From Capsicum annuum (taxonomy: Eukaryota; Streptophyta; Magnoliopsida; Solanales; Solanaceae), in assembly GCF_002878395.1 (NCBI RefSeq), contig NC_061118.1, positions 92,884,148 through 92,948,147 of the forward strand: a stretch of 64,000 bases of DNA. The letters run 5' to 3'. The notes beneath the pieces are model-generated. The model had not been told where the DNA came from and made no database searches. It was given only the letters and a program-made list of their open reading frames with translations. The position numbers and the translations under genes were made by a program. Below are positions 47,212 through 59,482 of the stretch, one piece after another. The first letter of the stretch is position 1, and each line of letters opens with the position of its first letter.

Positions 47212-48876
47212 ACTTGATGTACCAGTCATGATGGAACCTACTTTATCCCACCTGCAGGTAATCAAAACCACAGATCAGAGCAACACGAAATGGTCTTACT
47301 TGATGGAAAATGACCTAAAAGCTTGGAATCAACATTTTGAAAACTTCAAATAGCAATAAAACAATCAGAATAGCATAATACATAGATAAATATCAACAAC
47401 CATCCCACTACCTTGTAATGTTGGTACAATAGCTACTACAAATGAACAATAAGTATAAATATAGTAAATTACAACCCATCTCAGAAAAAACACTAGATAT
47501 GGATAATAGATGGAAAAATGGTAAATCTAACTCTAAGGATCACCCAATCTCAAGAATCAACCCAACACGAGCATCATGTCAGCGGCAGCTACTAGTACTC
47601 AGATCTGCACCAAGAAGGTACAGAAGTGTAGTATGAGTACCAAAACCATGGGGACTCATTAGGAATGCCAATTGATCTAAATCATTATATAATATGATTA
47701 AGTACAATATAAAAAAAAGCTAAGTCAAGGTAAAAGGGAAAACCTAGAAATAAGCTCCAACACTGATGTGCATGAATTAATAAATAAATTAAGAAAAGTA
47801 ACATAAAGATCAAAAGATTATATCTGCTATATTGGCCCTCATAACCAATAACTGTGGAAAGAAAAAACCTAATGCGGGCACCAATAATCCAGAGGTACTA
47901 TCAAAGGGAAATAAATAATTGAAGATCAATAACTCTACCGAATATCAGCTATAATCCTCAAACCAGCCATCCTTAATAATATCATACCCAACTCTCAATG
48001 CTAGACATGAACTAGAACTCATATCATCATCATCATATTATCCTTAATAGTATCAATATCATCTCATTATTTGCCGAACTCAAACCAAAACTTATTATAT
48101 CAATATCACCATCAATTGTCGGACTTGAACCAAAACTCATATTATTAATATCATCATTAATTGCCAGACTTGAACCAAAACTCCTATAATTAAACCATAT
48201 CAATAAAACATATAAGTAAACCATCTAAATAGGCCACTGGATTTTACCAAAAATTAGCACCAACTCCCAATATAAAACTAGCATACTCTTTACATATTTA
48301 GTCTTCTCAAAATCCCAAAATGATCATTAATAAGTGTTTAACATTCGTAAATAAGTCTACAAAAGATAACACAATTCACCTAATTTGTATCGACAGTGGC
48401 CACTATTAATCCCCGAAATCTATTTTTAGGTGAATTCTACCCCAAACTAGGAAAAGGTACCTACATTCATTTATAGATGTTAAATAAGCCATAATTAGAC
48501 CTAAGCTACCAATCTTTCCAATAACATGAGTAAATAAGTAAATTCCACCTTAAATCTGAGCAACTAGGGAAATTTTACCTAAATTATAGTTCAAAGATAG
48601 CCTAAACAATCTAAATAGGACTAATCACGTCAATCATTCATTGAATACAAAACTCTCATCCCATATCTAGCATAATGTCATAATTATAATATTAATTAGA
48701 TCAATATATGAAGAAGGTAGACCTAGAATACCTTGATACTGAAGAAAAGCCTGAAGAATCTTCTAAACTACTGATTTCCCCTTCTAAGAATCTTTTGCAA
48801 TGTGTCACGCTATAAAAAATAATAATCTGCTCATAAAAATTAGAATAATGATACCCATGTTACACTACTTTGCTTT
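47212..48876 (-). repeat. LTR-like fragment F2
   Basis: It aligns with F1 from about 47840 onward. It has gypsy-LTR style landmarks (AGCATCATGTCAGCGGCAGC, AGTGTAGTATGAGTACC) and three ~44-bp tandem units (48071-48203) built on GACTTGAACCAAAACTC. No coding region is supported. It is interrupted by the G LTR at 48877. Confidence 0.55.
48071..48203. repeat. Three ~44-bp tandem units in F2
   Basis: Units begin TTGCCGAACTCAAACC, TTGTCGGACTTGAACC and TTGCCAGACTTGAACC, each followed by AAAACT and an AT-rich ATATCAATATCATC-type spacer. F1 holds degenerate versions at about 17458-17700. Confidence 0.8.
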
Positions 48877-51412
48877 TGTAATGCCCCAAGACTACTCCTT
48901 AGACGTCACAAGCGTTTAGGACCACAAGAGATCCCAAGCTAACCCATGAAATGGCATACTATTAACAAAATAATTTAGATATATATCAAATAATTGATTT
49001 TACTATGCTAAAACTTAATCATGATGAAATCTGGGAAAAATAAATACTTATACAATTTTAAGATTCTGATAAAACTTAAAGGAGGAACTGAAATTACATG
49101 ACTGACTTTGACTGACATCAATGAACTGTCTACTATACTGACTATAGATAGCTGGGACATAACTTTAACTACCACTAATCAATACATGTGAGTAAGAAAA
49201 TACAGTACATGAATAACATCTAACTGAAGTCCCCGAAGTAGGAAGACTCATCACCTACTGACTGTAATCTGCAACTGTATAATCATGATATATGGACTAA
49301 AACTGAATTGATATCTACATTATTAAATAATGTATCACATAAAAGTATATGTGGATTAGTACTTTTGGAATATACTGAGCATGTGGGGGTGAATGCATAA
49401 GTAAAATAGTAACTCAATTATTCATAAAGCTTGTAAAGAATGCATGCTAAGTGTAAATGACTCACATTGGCTTTAATAACTGAAAGATGAAAATCATAAA
49501 TCATGAATGATAAAGTATACTTATAAATCTGTTGAGTCATAAAACCTAGTTCTAAAAGATGTACTTTTACACTTTCTAGTAGTGGAATAAGTAGAACTAA
49601 AGTTAGGTCTATTTTCAAATCATGCAGGCTAAGTGTAAACGGACTCACCTTTGTATCTATAAACTAAAAGCTAAAATCTCATGGCCAATGAATTATGTAA
49701 ACCAATATCTGAATAAAATTGTGAGCCTTTACACTTAGTTTCTAAAAGTTGTTTTGTTATTCTGTTTTTGGACTTAGGGAGTTTCTTCTAAAAACTTTTT
49801 TGTTATTCTTTTCTTTTAGGGAGGTTCTTCTAACCGACATAAACCATGTGAGATATCATGGAGTCCAATGTCTAGTTACCCTAAGGGGAAAATGTCATAT
49901 TGGGGAGAGGTGTCATACTCTGACCAAGGAACATAACCTAAGCTAAGTGATCAAAATTTGTATCTGTCATCTATATAAATGCGAATAATATAAATCTGTA
50001 CATACCTTGGCTTGTTGTTCTGGGGTATGTGCACTAAGCCACATACCCAACTCGATGCTAAATACTACTCCCTTTAATCGGTATGCTCATTCTGTAGGAA
50101 ATCCACTTTAAAAAGTAGCATTAGGGTTTATAATGAAAACCAATTATGCATCTGTATGTTTTAAACTGTAATCAAAAGTAATTTATTTTCTATAAACTCT
50201 AATAAAAATTGTACTATGGATTCCATATCTAAGCTGAGGATCAAAAGGCCAAATATTTCTCAAAATCATAATATAAGGTAGTCATAGGGTTGTTAAAAAT
50301 AAAATGTTCTTGAAATTTGATACTCAAACTAGGGGCTTAAAACACATGCTTTAAACTCATGTAAATTCATATAAAAAAATTATTTTCAATATGCTTATTG
50401 AAATACTTCACAATATCAATATAATAAGATCAACATTACAATATCATGCTCAAACTCAAATTATAAATCTGTAATCAATGTGTCAAATCATACTCATGGT
50501 ATTCAAATCATAAAAGAGAGTTCTTTAAATCAAAAAAAATATGGAATTTCAAACTTCTATCACTTTATAAATCCATAAACAAGATATTTTGGGTATGAAC
50601 TTTAATTGCAATTCATGTAAACTCATGTAAATTCATCTTTAAAAAGCTAGTTTTGGGCACAAGAATGAAATGAGTATCCTTGTTCATAACCCCACTTAAC
50701 TTAATAGACTTGACTTGATATAGAAAACTTGACTTTAAAACCCTTAGAGATGATATTGAAAGATTTTCTTAAGATTCTTTGATTAGGGAATTTTATTCTT
50801 ATTTTTTTTTTATGAGATTGCAATGGAGTCTTGATATTCTTGAATAGAGATTAGGGTCTTGTTCTTGGAGAGAAATTATAATTAAAGGAGGCAAATAATA
50901 CTCCTTGGGGCTTTATGTATCAATTACGGACTAGTTAGGGTGAAGAAAAAGACCATTTTTTGCTTAAAAATGCAGAAATAGAAACTGGAAAATAGGTGCA
51001 GGTGATGGAGTGGACGTCGGAGGCTAATCGTGCGACCTCACTACCTCTCTCACAAAAATGGCTATAACTTTTCACTCAGGTATCAGATTTAGGCAAAATT
51101 GATATCGTTGGAAAGCTGACTCAATTATCTATAATTTAGTGGGTCTTCACCTAGAAAATTATATGTATACAAGAATCTGTATACATTTAAAATAGACCCT
51201 TGTAGAACCCAATACTAAACTTTGAACAAATCAAAGACTCTTAGCTCCACTTTATTCTAAGTGATTTCTATGAATATCTTTTACCTCCAAAGCACTTCAA
51301 AACCTTGGATAATGACCATAAAACTTATATTTGCATGGGCATTATTTGGATTAGAGCTTACATATGTAGGAATGACTGTTAGAATTCTAGCTCAAAAGTA
51401 TGGGCTATTAGA
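48877..51412 (-). repeat. G: LTR of a minus-strand chromovirus (its 3' LTR)
   Basis: The plus-strand left end is TGTAATGCCCCAAGAC and the right end is GGGCTATTAGA (minus strand TCTAATAGCCC, an eroded TG start). A purine tract on the minus strand (CTAGGGAGGAGATAA, plus 51413-51427) and an ATTCGAGGATGAATATTC word next to it are typical of the chromoviral 3' end before the LTR. No coding gene is supported. It contains an internal duplication around 49440 and 49624 (GCATGCTAAGTGTAAA / GCAGGCTAAGTGTAAA). Confidence 0.65.
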
Positions 51413-51661
51413 TTATCTCCTCCCTAGGAATATTCATCCTCGAATGAGACTGATTAGGCTAAGAATAATGTACAAAGGTAACTGAGATCATATTTTTAAT
51501 ATGCATGACTAGGAACATGATTGCATAACGAAGTTTGAAACATAATACATTAACTAAATATTATGAACTGAACTGATTTGTTGAATACATGCAATGATAT
51601 GAGAATGTTCATACGGCTGATATTGAAACGAGAGTGTCAACTTATGAGTAACCATTACTTA
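51413..51661 (-). mobile_element. 3' untranslated remnant of element G, cut by element D
   Basis: It follows the purine tract and has AT-rich untranslated sequence with no ORF of note. Element D's LTR begins at 51662. G's remaining interior is not found to the right of D, so it has been lost or lies outside. Confidence 0.5.
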
Positions 51662-54059
51662 TGTAATGCTCTGAAAAATGGGTCCCGAAGCATCACATGG
51701 TGCTTGAGGCTACCCTTTGAGCCATTTTCATTCAGTTCAAGACAAATCAACGGGGTTTTCATAAATAACCCTCAAATATCAACAGAGTAATCATCATCCA
51801 AGAATAAAAGAATTTTAGAAAGATAAAAAAATATGACTTATTAGTCAACTACCAATATCTATACTAGTCTAACAAGCCTCTAAGAAAATCAATAAAACCA
51901 GCTAGCCATTAAGACATGCCCCAACTGACTCATACTCAGTTATCAAATGTAAACAATTCCGTGAAACTAACATCAGACATCACATCCTCGGAACATAAGG
52001 AATCACCACAACAGAGGATGTAGAACAGCGTGCCTAAAGAATCACTGTCGAACTTAGAACTGAGCACCTGAACCTACATTCTGAGAAAATGCAGCCCACA
52101 TCCGAAGATATGGGTCAGTACCATGGAAAGGAACTAAGTATATGAGGGTGTATGCAGTTGTATAAACATCTTCATCATAAATATTTATAAGAAATATGCA
52201 GGATGTATGAAAGACTCACATAGCCCGAAGAAAATCATCATAATCATGAGAGGATGAAATAAGTACAATAACACATATGAGTCATCATATAATTTGTCAA
52301 TCACTTTTAGTTCATCAAGAATATCAATTCTCATAATGTAAATATCATTTAAATCTTTCGAAAGAATAACTTTCAAAATTCCACTTTCAAATCACTTCAC
52401 CATTCACCATAGACACAAGGAAACACACACACACTGGGAGATCCTATAACTGACATAAACCATGTGAGCTACATAGAGTCCAACATACAACCCACGTTAG
52501 GGAGAGCCGTCCTATCCTTGCCATCGGAGTAGGACTATCGATATCAAATCCACACAAACTAGCGATCACTATATAAATCAGCCTCAGGCTCACTCCTATG
52601 GGGGCACATAGTTCTAGGGAAGTAAGGTCTCTTTATACCTCCTACTCGGTGCTAAAGATTTCTCCCAGACTTAGCTTAGATCATTTCAAAGACAATCCAC
52701 AACAAAACAATTTCAGTAATATATAAATATACATCGGTAGCCATCATGCTTCCCATCTATCAAAATCAACCACGTTGTGAATTTCTTTCACATTCGAGTT
52801 CAACACAACTCCATTAAGACCAAAAGGTCAAATCATTCAAAATATCTCAAATATTCAACATCAACGTGGTTATAACACACACTTTCTCAAAAAAACACAA
52901 TTTCCAATGGGGATTCACGACCCAAATATCAAAATCATGATAAATATCATTCAAGATTCATGCTTTATATCTCCACACATGTAAATTCATCTTTCAAAAT
53001 CATAAACATCAAGATTTCATAAAAATCATCATAAGATATGGGTTCATACTTTAAATTTGTAAAAATCAAATAAAAATCATGCCTTTGTAAAGAAAATTAC
53101 TTTTGGGCACAAGAACGAAAGAGAGTTCTTGTTGAAAAACTCCACATACCTTGAATGATGAACTTTAGATCGATACTCATTTTTGAGATGTTAATCGTCC
53201 CTTTGAATGATGGTTCTTGGAGTTCTTGAACTAGGAACTTGGAATCTTGAATAAATTTGCAGAATTAATGGTAAACTTTGGAGGTTCTTGAAGTTGGATT
53301 TAGGAGCTTAGGGTTTTATTTTTGTGGAAATTTGATGAAATATAACATATAATGCTTCTAATAGGCTTTAATATAGGGTTTGGATGGATTTTAGGTGAGG
53401 GGGAATGACCAAAATGCCCCTAAAAATCAAAAAAATACTTGAATCTGTCCTTTGGTGGACTGTTTTGATAGTCTGAAGTAGATCAACCATAACGTTTTGC
53501 TTCGATATCCAAATTGGATGAAACCAATTTTATTAGAAACAGGACTCTTATATATTTCTGTTGATATATTGTATCTCACTCAGATCATTGTGTACGAGGA
53601 GTTATGGTTGTTTGAAGTTGACCCAAAAACTCACTTTTGATAGGCTGAAGTAGATCGACCATAACTTCTTGCTCCGATAGACAAATTGGATGAAACCAAT
53701 TTCATTGGAAAAAGGACTCGCAGAGATTTTTGTTGATATATAGTAGATCACCCAGATCATTATATACAATGAGTTATGATCATTTAAAGTTGGAGAAAAA
53801 ATACGTCAGGCCTCAGTACTTTTTCCTGCACGTTTTCTGTTCACTACTATTCACGGTTCGATCGAAATGTTCATAACTCGTCGCTCGGGTGTCCATTTTG
53901 GATGATCCACATATCGTTGGAAAGCTTATTCGATACTATACGCAATAGTAGGTCATAATCTAAGAAATTCCATATGTAAAATTTATAATTCATTCTAGAA
54001 GATAGAACCCAACACGTTTACGCATAAAATTTCAATGAAAATTTTTTTGGAGTATTACA
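51662..54059 (-). repeat. Element D 3' LTR
   Basis: The minus strand starts TGTAATACTCC and ends CAGAGCATTACA (plus TGTAATGCTCTGAAAAATGG). It contains an imperfect 172-bp tandem duplication (53467-53638 and 53639-53812). It shares landmarks with the G LTR (GACATAAACCATGTGAG near 52452 and 49837), so the two belong to related subfamilies. Confidence 0.8.
53467..53812. repeat. Imperfect 172-bp tandem duplication in element D LTR
   Basis: The unit starts GATAGTCTGAAGTAGATC / GATAGGCTGAAGTAGATC and includes AAATTGGATGAAACCAATTT and TGTTGATATAT. The copies differ at scattered positions. Confidence 0.85.
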
Positions 54060-54281
54060 TCATCCCCTCCTTAGAAACATTTGACCTCGAATGATGCTAG
54101 ACATGCCAAGATTAGATAGGGAATAGAGCATACAACTGAAACCATTTGTTAGACTTATCACCACATCATTTCTCACTCCGAATGCAACATAGAATGCATA
54201 AATTCAAGAAACTACAATTGAACACATAATAAATGACAGCTGATGTGATGCAACTTTTATCAAAAGTGCATGATTTAGGAA

Positions 54282-55840
54282 AGAACGGCACCTTCGGCTT
54301 GATCGGAGTTCACGAAAAATAGGTGCGGGTACTTGGATCGCATACCCACCTCAGCTTCCCAAGTTGCACCCTCAACAGATTAGTTTCTCCACAACACCTT
54401 GACCAAGGGAACTTCTTTGTTCCTTAGTCTTCGGACACTGAAATCAAGAAGCTCAACAGGAATCTCATCAAAAGAAAGATTTTCTTGAATGTCAGCACTC
54501 ATAGAGGAATCGACTACCACAACATCGCTAATATGCTTTCTAAGCATGGAGACATAGAATATTCGATGAACAGAGGAAAACTCGGAAGGCAACTCGACCT
54601 CATAAGCTACCTTACCAACACGGCTAAGAATTTTGTAAGGACCAACATAACGGGGACTAAGCTTCCCCTTCTTTCCAAATGTCTTCACCCCTCTCATGGG
54701 TGAAATTTTTAGATATACTAGGTCACCAACTTTAAACTCAAGGTCTCTCCTTCTAACATCCGCATATGACTTCTAATGACTCTGCGCAATTTTCAACCTT
54801 TCCCTAATCAACTTAACTTTTTTCATAGCCTCAAATACCGAATCAGGACCACTTATAGCCGCTTCACCCACCTCAAACCAACCTATGGGTGATCTACACT
54901 TCCTCCGATATAAGGCTTCAAATGGAGCCATGCCAATACTAAAGTGAAAACTGTTATTGTAAGTAAACTCTATCAACGGTAAGTGATCATCCCAACTTCC
55001 CTTAAAGTCAAGTGCACAAGCTTTCAACATATCCTTTAAGGTCTGGATGGTCCGCTCAGCCTGACCATCGGTCTGTGGATGAAAATAAAAACTCAAAAGC
55101 ACTTGGGTACCAAGACCTTTCTGAAAAGCTTTCCAAATTTGTGAAGAAAACTGAGTACCCCTATCAGAAATGATATACAAGGGAACTCCATGCAGTCTGA
55201 CTAGCTCTTGGATATACAATCTAGTGTAATCCTCAGTAGTATATGAAGTATGAATAGGCAAGAAATGAGCAGGCTTAGTTAACCTATCAAACATAACCCA
55301 AATGGAATAATGATGGCATCGGGAAGGGGGTAAACCAATCACAAAGTCCATATTTATCTCTTTCCACTTCCAGGTGGGAATACTAAACTCTTGCATCATA
55401 CCACTAGGTCTTTGGTGTTCAACCTTAACCTGTTGGCATGTTGCATACTTAGCTACAAACACTACTATATCTTTCTTCATGCCACTCCACCAATAGATTT
55501 CCCGCAAGTCTCGGTACATCTTGGTGGCACCAGGATAAAAAGAATATCGTGCCCCGTGCACTTCAGCCATAATTCTCTGTCTCAGATCATCAACATTCGG
55601 GACACACAATCTACCTTGCAATCTCAACACACCATCTCCCCCTTGGGAGAAAACCTCTACTTTTTGGTCCTTCAATGACTCCTTCAGTCTGACCAAACTA
55701 GCATCTAAGTATTGCTTTTCCTTCACTTCCGAAACCAAGGAGGATTTGGAACTACTCTGAACCCCTATACTACCTTCAGCAGAGTCAAACAAAACCCCCA
55801 ATCTAGCCAAATGATGTACATCACGAGCCAACTCTTTCTT
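54282..55840 (-). pseudogene. Element D integrase and chromodomain-like tail
   Basis: Reading leftward: VHGARYSFYPGATKMYRDL and REIYWWSGMKKDI (the second zinc histidine is tyrosine), KYATCQQVKVEHQ (the first cysteine is tyrosine), then the core with VMFDRLTKPAHFLPI, IISDRGTQFSSQ and TDGQAERTIQ, so all three catalytic acids are present. MAPFEALYRRKCRSP follows. A TAG at 54773-54775 replaces an expected CAG. The segment 54380-54697 carries LSPRYVGPYKILSRVGK (GPY/F) and ELLDFSVRRLRNKEVPLVKVLWRN, with a further TAA before SVEGATWEAE. The tail ends at about 54282. The core is close to intact but the zinc site is damaged. Confidence 0.85.
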
Positions 55841-56250
55841 ACCTTCTACCACATGTGAAACACTACCCATGGACAATCTACTTAGGGCATCCGCCACAAT
55901 ATTGGCCTTGCCCGAATGGTACAGCACACTCATATCATAGTTCTTTAATAATTCTAACCATCGTCTCTACCTAAGATTCAATTCTCTCTGGGTAAACACA
56001 TACTGTAGACTCTTATGACCAATGAAAACATCAACATGGACACCATACAAATAGTGTCTCCAGATTTTCAAAGCAAACACCACAGCAGCTAACTCAAGGT
56101 CATGGGTGGGGTAATTTTTCTCATAGGGTTTCAACTTTCTAGAAGCATAAGCTATCACCTTACCCTTCTGCATCAATACGCAACCCAACCAAACTCTCGA
56201 AGCATTACAGTACACCACAAAATCATCAACACTATCAGGTAAAGTCAAAA
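55840..56250 (-). pseudogene. Element D RNase H remnant
   Basis: Motifs in order are [17 protein letters not shown] (first catalytic aspartate now asparagine), [15 protein letters not shown] (glutamate kept), [12 protein letters not shown] (aspartate now glycine) and KANIVADALSRLSMG (aspartate kept). A TAG near 55965 replaces the expected glutamine after LNLR, and a stop at 56258 separates it from RT. RNase H activity is not expected. Confidence 0.8.
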
Positions 56251-56257
56251 CAGGGGC

Positions 56258-57250
56258 TTAAGTGAGTCGAGTCTTTAACTCCTGAAAACTCTTCTCACAA
56301 TATTCAGACCACAAGAACTTCACTTTCTTTTGGGTCAATCGAGTCATAGGAGACGCTATAGAGGAGAAACCCTCAACAAAATGGTGGTAATATCCAGCTA
56401 AACCCAAGAAACTTTGAATATCAGTCGGAGAAATAGGTCTAGGCCAATTTCTAACAGCTTCGGTCTTTTGGGGATCAACTCTAATACCCTCAAAAGAAAT
56501 GATATGACCCAGAAAAGCAACTGACCTTAGACAAAACTCATACTTACTGAACTTGGCAAATAACTTATGATCTCTAAGGGTTTGCAAGACAGTACACAAA
56601 TGATCAGAATATTCATCATCACTACGGAAGTACACCAATATATCATCGATGAACACTATGACAAACATATCAAGATATGGTCTGAACACTCGATTCATGA
56701 GGTCCATGAAAGCTGCTGGAGCATTAGTTAACCCGAAAGACATAACAAGAAACTCAAAATGGCCATAACAAGTTCAGAAAATGGTTTTTGGGATGTCACA
56801 CTCCCTAACTTTAGTTGATAATAGCCGGAATGAAGGTCTATCTTTGAGAAATAACTTACAGCTTGTAATTGGTCAAACAAATCATCTATTCTTGGAAGGG
56901 GGTACTTATTTTTTATGGTGACTTTATTCAGTTGGTGGTAATCAATGCACATACGCAAAGAGCCATCTTTCTTTCTCACAAACAACACAGGAGCACCCCA
57001 AGGAGAAATACTAGGCCTTATGAAACCCTTATCTAGTAGATCTTCGAGTTGCTCTTTCAACTCCTTAAGTTTTGTAGGGGCCATATGGTAAGGAGGAATA
57101 GAAATGGGCTGAGTATCGGGAAGAAGATCAATCTCAAACTCTATCTCTCTATCAGGAGGTATCCCTAGGAGATCATCCTGAAAGACATCAAAAAACTCAT
57201 TGACGATGTTAACAGACTGGAAAGTTGGAGTCTCAGACTTAGTGTCTTTA
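56258..57250 (-). pseudogene. Element D reverse transcriptase remnant
   Basis: It spans two clean segments. Visible motifs are [73 protein letters not shown], then after one frameshift near 56810 [33 protein letters not shown] (catalytic aspartates intact) and [12 protein letters not shown]. Apart from the frameshift the domain is nearly complete, so this element decayed less than A or X. Confidence 0.9.
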
Positions 57251-58195
57251 ACTCTAACCAAATGGTAAATATACCCCTTGGAAAGAAGTTTTCTATCTTT
57301 AAGGTAAGAGATAAAATGGCTCTTGGGTGACACAGAATTCCCAGATCACTCAAATACGGATGCACCCAAAAATTGAAACTTGACCACTCGGGTTCGACAA
57401 TTAATAGAGGCATAAAAAGAATACAGCTAGTCCATACCTAGAATCACCTCAAAAATCTACCATGTCTAACTCAATCAGATCAGCCAACAAGACTCTATGA
57501 AGAATGGTGATAGGACACTTTTTATACACTTTCTGGGTAACAATCGAATCACCCACTGGGGTAGAAACTAGGATAGGCTCAAGAATGATCTCAGGACTCA
57601 TTTCAAAATTCACAGCAATCAACGGTGTAACATATGAGAAATTCGATCCAGGATCCAACAAAGCATACACATCAAACTGAAATATACGAAGCATACCAGT
57701 AACAACATCGAGAGAGTCCTCCTATTCCTGGAAGGACGGTAAAGCATAGAATCTATTCTGGCGCTGCCCGCCAGCATTGCTAGAAGAGGCCCCCTGAGCT
57801 GGGGCTAGGCGAGTCGCTGGAACTGGAGCACTAACAGTCTGAGTATGGGTCTGAGGGCGATAGTCACGACGCCCTTGTCCATCCTATGGACAATCTCTAA
57901 CTCTATGACCTATGTTAACACACCAGAAACAATCCCTCTTCTCACCCTAATACTCACCCGAATGAGCCCTACCACACTTAGGACACAGGGGACAATTTGG
58001 CTTACTGCTAGCACTGTACTGAGACCTGGATGCATATGACCTACTACCTTGCTCCTACCTACATCTAGGCACGGGAGCACTAGCAGATGACGGTGCTGGC
58101 ATAGATGAACAATCCTAATACTAAGGGCGATTCCCTTCCTGCGATCTAGTTTGACCCTGTCCGTGCTGCTCGGACCTAGCTCTCTTAGATAGGAA
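57250..58195 (-). pseudogene. Element D gag C-terminus and aspartic protease
   Basis: From the right: a serine/alanine/proline-rich stretch (SMPAPSSASAPVP), a pre-knuckle CPKCGRAH, the zinc knuckle CFWCVNIGHRVRDCP (CX2CX4HX4C complete), QNRFYALPSFQEQEDSLDVVTG, then the protease YALLDPGSNFSYVTP, STPVGDSIVTQKVY and ELDMVDFEVILGMD. The N-terminal two-thirds of gag is absent. Stops occur near 57430 and 58060-58190. Zinc knuckles bind element RNA; the protease would cut the polyprotein. Confidence 0.8.
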
Positions 58196-58471
58196 AGACG
58201 AAAAAGAAGTGAAAAAGATAAAGAATACTATAGAAAGAAGAATTTAGGAAAAGAGTACTGGCAATTCAATAACTATTTTTTCCAATTTCAGGTAGGCTAT
58301 TTATAGATTTTACTGACTTAGCTGAGTTGGTGATGAGCTGGACTATTTGATGTATTAATCCCCCCCGTTGATTCCTTACTATCTCCATCACTTATTTAAA
58401 CTAATTCCCAATTTCCCTTTTAATAATTATTTAATTTTCACATGTGGACATAACAACTTTGGGTCATTACA
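58196..58471 (-). repeat. H: 276-bp LTR fragment with TATA box
   Basis: The minus strand starts TGTAATGACCCAAAG at 58471 and has CTATAAATAGCC (plus 58295-58306), with a C/T-rich leader-like stretch after it, then abruptly joins element D's gag at about 58195. The start differs from D's own LTR (TGTAATACTCC), so it belongs to another element. It probably marks a deletion or recombination breakpoint. Confidence 0.5.
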
Positions 58472-58600
58472 GTGAAACACCTACTTTTAAGGCTCGATGA
58501 AAAAGAATAGTCAGGAAAAAAGTAGCAAGTTGAGCTAAGGTGGTAAATAATTGTACCCATGTACTGCTCAAGTTTTCCAAACCCGAGTCTTGATAATAAG

Positions 58601-58930
58601 TTTTGGAAGAAGGTGAACACACTACTTTAAATTAAATTGAGTTCATTGACAATTTAGTTGCAGACACAAGAGGCTGGGGCAAAAATAAATCAACTATTCT
58701 TCTGGAGCTTGGTTCATACATATATAATTCCTTCTTAATCATGTATTATTTCACTCTTATTTTGGAAGAAGGTGAACAAACCACTATATCTTTAATTCAG
58801 TGCATTATTTCATTGATAATTTGGTTGAAGGCACAAGAGGCTGGGGTAAAAAAAATAATTAAACTCTTCTTTTGAAGCTTGGTTCATACAAATATAATTC
58901 CTTCTTCATCATGTATTATTTCACTCTTAC
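58601..58930. repeat. Imperfect tandem duplication, units of 159 and ~170 bp
   Basis: Unit 1 (58601-58759) and unit 2 (58760-58930) both begin TTTTGGAAGAAGGTGAACA, contain CACAAGAGGCTGGGG and end ATGTATTATTTCACTCTTA. Confidence 0.9.
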
Positions 58931-59482
58931 AGTGTATGACATAACTCAGTCGTGCTTTTGATTTACTGTCAAAAGATTCTATTTAACTTGTAAATTTTTC
59001 TCATTAACTAAGTGTTTTTTTTCCTTACAAAACATGATGCAAATATGGATGCAAAGGACAAGAAAAGATATATGATGTTTGACCAAGATTTAGATGAACA
59101 CAATATCTATTGATGCTGACATGACATATCCAGGGTATAAAATCAAATGGCGTCATTAGCCACTTGATATATTTAACACATACTTCGTACGTAGTCAATG
59201 CAAGGTGTACTTAAATTTTTGAATTTACTGATATTATTCTTTATCCTTTAGGTCAGTTAGTGTCAGACTGACTTTAGTATGGATTCAATGATTTCTTCTA
59301 TGAAACAAAGAGTGAAGTAACTCTTTAGCTTTCAAATTCAGCTTATAGTATGAATTGGAGAGTTGATGTCCTAAAATTCATTAAACATTTTTTGATGGTA
59401 TATTCGCAAAGATGAATACTTACTTCATGTTCACATCTTTATATTTTATTAACAAACAGCAAACAAACAATTATGTCAAACA

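Larger units (their letters stand above)
51662..58195 (-). mobile_element. Element D: Tekay/Del-type chromovirus, minus strand, truncated in gag
   Basis: The 3' LTR lies at 51662-54059, with a polypurine tract (minus AAGGAGGGGATGA) at 54060-54073, then integrase, RNase H, RT, protease and gag zinc-knuckle rightward to about 58195. The N-terminal gag, leader, primer site and 5' LTR are missing; the sequence passes abruptly into a fragment of another LTR. It is the best-conserved polyprotein of the window, with only a few stops and one clear frameshift. Confidence 0.85.

Noticed and set aside
55391..55678. 95-residue plus-strand ORF
   Set aside because: It is antisense to element D's integrase.
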